This document shows, one piece after another, positions 4,391-6,192 of a stretch of 6,192 nucleotides of DNA. How positions within the stretch are numbered: position 1 is the first letter of the stretch; each line of letters starts with the position of its first letter. The stretch covers positions 1 to 6,192 of the forward strand of contig JAENVX010000003.1 of assembly GCA_016650355.1 (NCBI GenBank). The letters run 5' to 3'. The position numbers were made by a program, and so were the translations under genes. This DNA comes from Bacteroidia bacterium. Its GTDB lineage: Bacteria > Bacteroidota > Bacteroidia > Cytophagales > Cyclobacteriaceae. A model generated the notes under the pieces. It saw only the letters and a program-made list of their open reading frames with translations, did no database searches and had not been told where the DNA came from.

Positions 4391-6192
4391 TTAATATAGG
4401 GCAGGGTATTGATCGGGCTCCCCTTCTCTCATGAGTGCATAAACAGCATCATATATCTCTTCTGGATTTGGTTTGGAAAAATAATCTCCATCCGATCCAT
4501 AGGCGGGTCTGTGCTCTTTGGCCGTGATTGTTAGGGGTTTAGAATCGACAAATTGAAATGCACCTTGCTCTTCCAAAACTTTTTGCATCATAAAAGCAGT
4601 TGCCCCTCCGGGCACATCCTCATCAGCAAATACGACACGATTGGTCCTCTTTACTGAGTCAAGGATGGAGTGATGAATATCAAATGGCAGTAAAGTTTGC
4701 ACATCAATTACCTCGCATGAAATACCCACTTTTGCAAGTTCATTTGATGCTTCCATCACCACCCTACACATAGAGCCGTAGGTAACGATTGTTACATCAT
4801 GACCCTCTTTCAATATCTCTGGAACACCCAATGGAACAGTAAAGGTCGCAATGTTATCAGGAAGGCGCTCTTTCAATCGATAACCATTTAAGCATTCGAT
4901 GATTAAAGCTGGATCGTCTGACTGAAGCATTGTATTGTAAAATCCAGCTGCCTGTGTCATGTCGCGAGGCACCAAAATATATATTCCACGCAAGCTATGA
5001 AGAATCATTCCCATTGGAGAACCAGCATGCCATACCCCTTCAAGTCGATGACCTCTGGTCCGTATGATTAACGGTGCCTTTTGTCCTGCTTTTGTTCGGT
5101 ATTGCAAACATGCAAGGTCATCAGATAAAATCTGGAGTGCATAAATAAAATAGTCTAGATATTGTATTTCGGCAATAGGACGCAACCCACGCAACGCCAA
5201 CCCAATTCCTTGGCCTATAATCGTGCACTCTCTTATACCGGTATCCGTAACACGCCATTCCGAATATTTTTCCTGAAGCCCGACAAAGGCTTGGTTAACA
5301 TCTCCAATCCTACCAACATCCTCACCAAACGCAAGAATTTTAGGGTCACGATTTAATGCCTCATCAAAGCATGCACGCAATACTTCGCGACCATCTATCA
5401 ATGGCGAACCATCCGAATATTCAGGTCTAACCACCACTACCTTTAATGCGGACCACTCAGATTGGCTGTATAAAAAGGAACTATATTGCTCTTGGGCATC
5501 TTTTGCCGATTGTTCTACCCACGCTACAAGTTCTTTTCGGGTGTCAGAGTTTGAGTGCCGTAATAATCTCAATGCTTTCTTGGCCGCCTTTACAGCATCC
5601 AGCTTAAGGGGATTCAGCGTCTTATCTAACTCAGCTTTTATTGAACTAATTTTTTCATTTTCTATTTCAGCATCGGTTAGCAATTGTGAAAGTCGCTGCT
5701 GATCATTTTGAATGTCCTTATTAAATGATTTCCAAGCGGCTTCTTTAGCAGCTTTGGCAGTGGCTTTTGCTTCCTTTTCAAGTCCGACAATTTCCTCAGG
5801 CAGGGCTAACCCTGCTTCCAAAATCCACTCCCTCATCTTCCTTATGCAATCATGCTCGGTCTCCCACTTCAATCTGTCCTTTGGCTTATAGCGTTCATGT
5901 GAACCTGAAGTAGAATGTCCCTGTGGTTGCGTCATTTCAACCACATGCACCAGAATAGGAACGTGTTCTTCTCGACAAATTTTTGCAGCATTTTCATACG
6001 TATGGCACAACGCTTCATAGTCCCAACCTTTTACTGTAAATATTTCAAACCCACTTTCATTTTTATTGCGCTGAAATCCATTAAGGATTTTTGAAATACT
6101 TCCTTTCGTAGTTTGGTATTCCTTCGGCACAGAAATTCCATAATCATCATCCCAGACTGATGTAAGCATTGGAATCTGAAGTACTCCTGCGG
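4391..6192 (-). CDS. Fused 2-oxoacid dehydrogenase E1 alpha/beta protein (5' partial)
   Basis: This is the E1 part of a 2-oxoacid dehydrogenase complex (branched-chain or pyruvate type), which uses thiamine diphosphate to decarboxylate the oxoacid and pass the acyl group to E2 lipoate. The frame stays open to the right edge, so the ATG at 6169 is internal; AGVLQIP is encoded ahead of it. About 200 N-terminal residues are probably missing. Counting from that Met: the end of the alpha domain with VWDDDYGISVPKEYQTTKGS (5-24) and the loop QPQGHSTSGSHERY (81-94); a charged, probably helical linker (about 110-235); the beta pyrimidine-binding domain from about 260, with FGEDVGRIGD (281-290), DTGIRE (309-314) and HRLEGVWHAGSPMGM (374-388); and the transketolase C-terminal domain from about 450, with DVQTLLPFD (489-497) and DEDVPGGA (516-523). 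The stop is TAA at 4393-4391. Whether the substrate is pyruvate or branched-chain oxoacids cannot be settled from the sequence. Confidence 0.95.
   Translation of the reverse strand, partial: AGVLQIPMLTSVWDDDYGISVPKEYQTTKGSISKILNGFQRNKNESGFEIFTVKGWDYEALCHTYENAAKICREEHVPILVHVVEMTQPQGHSTSGSHERYKPKDRLKWETEHDCIRKMREWILEAGLALPEEIVGLEKEAKATAKAAKEAAWKSFNKDIQNDQQRLSQLLTDAEIENEKISSIKAELDKTLNPLKLDAVKAAKKALRLLRHSNSDTRKELVAWVEQSAKDAQEQYSSFLYSQSEWSALKVVVVRPEYSDGSPLIDGREVLRACFDEALNRDPKILAFGEDVGRIGDVNQAFVGLQEKYSEWRVTDTGIRECTIIGQGIGLALRGLRPIAEIQYLDYFIYALQILSDDLACLQYRTKAGQKAPLIIRTRGHRLEGVWHAGSPMGMILHSLRGIYILVPRDMTQAAGFYNTMLQSDDPALIIECLNGYRLKERLPDNIATFTVPLGVPEILKEGHDVTIVTYGSMCRVVMEASNELAKVGISCEVIDVQTLLPFDIHHSILDSVKRTNRVVFADEDVPGGATAFMMQKVLEEQGAFQFVDSKPLTITAKEHRPAYGSDGDYFSKPNPEEIYDAVYALMREGEPDQYPALY

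Noticed and set aside
4684..4704. TGGCAGTAAAGTTTGCA resembling a sigma-54 promoter on the + strand.
   Set aside because: The GG to GC spacing is 11 rather than 10, it lies inside the E1 gene, and it points antisense to it.
5162..5356. A 64-codon open frame on the + strand within the E1 gene.
   Set aside because: It is antisense to the strongly conserved beta-domain motifs and shows no signal or family feature.

Overview
The window looks like chromosome of a member of the Bacteroidota, probably the Cytophagales side. The base composition is moderately AT-rich. Several places match the Bacteroidota promoter (TTTG-N19-TAnnTTTG), genes lack clear Shine-Dalgarno sequences, and several products are Bacteroidota-typical family forms. 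These are a sigma-54 activator with no DNA-binding domain, a fused E1 alpha/beta 2-oxoacid dehydrogenase, a short LuxE-like acyltransferase and DGDG lipoproteins. Family assignments come from reading the translated proteins; no database search was run.

Layout, left to right. Positions 1-179 hold the last 58 codons of a probable TamB-like envelope protein on the + strand. Next on the same strand is a small cytosolic protein of YbjN / type III secretion chaperone appearance (304-702). The gene for RNase P RNA, rnpB, occupies about 739-1143. A sigma-54-type response regulator (1264-2424, +) follows it. One base past its stop codon lies the convergent end of a 39-residue lipoprotein gene (2426-2545, -), which has a full-consensus promoter. 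A LuxE/PaaK-like acyl-activating protein (2640-3620, -) is divergent across 44 bases from a 238-residue lipoprotein (3665-4381, +). The right third (4391-6192, -) is the 3' part of a fused E1 alpha/beta gene, cut by the window edge in its alpha half.

The window shows no operon with one shared task. It is a compact stretch of housekeeping and envelope genes: RNase P RNA, oxidative or branched-chain 2-oxoacid metabolism, two lipoproteins and a TamB tail. The possible points of novelty are small: the tiny cysteine-containing lipoprotein, its promoter with an adjacent dyad, a hairpin holding both stop codons of a convergent pair, a sigma-54-like element inside the tamB tail, and an orphan LuxE-like enzyme. 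I see no transposon, CRISPR array, tRNA, phage or defence system. No stretch over about 125 bases is left without an assigned gene.
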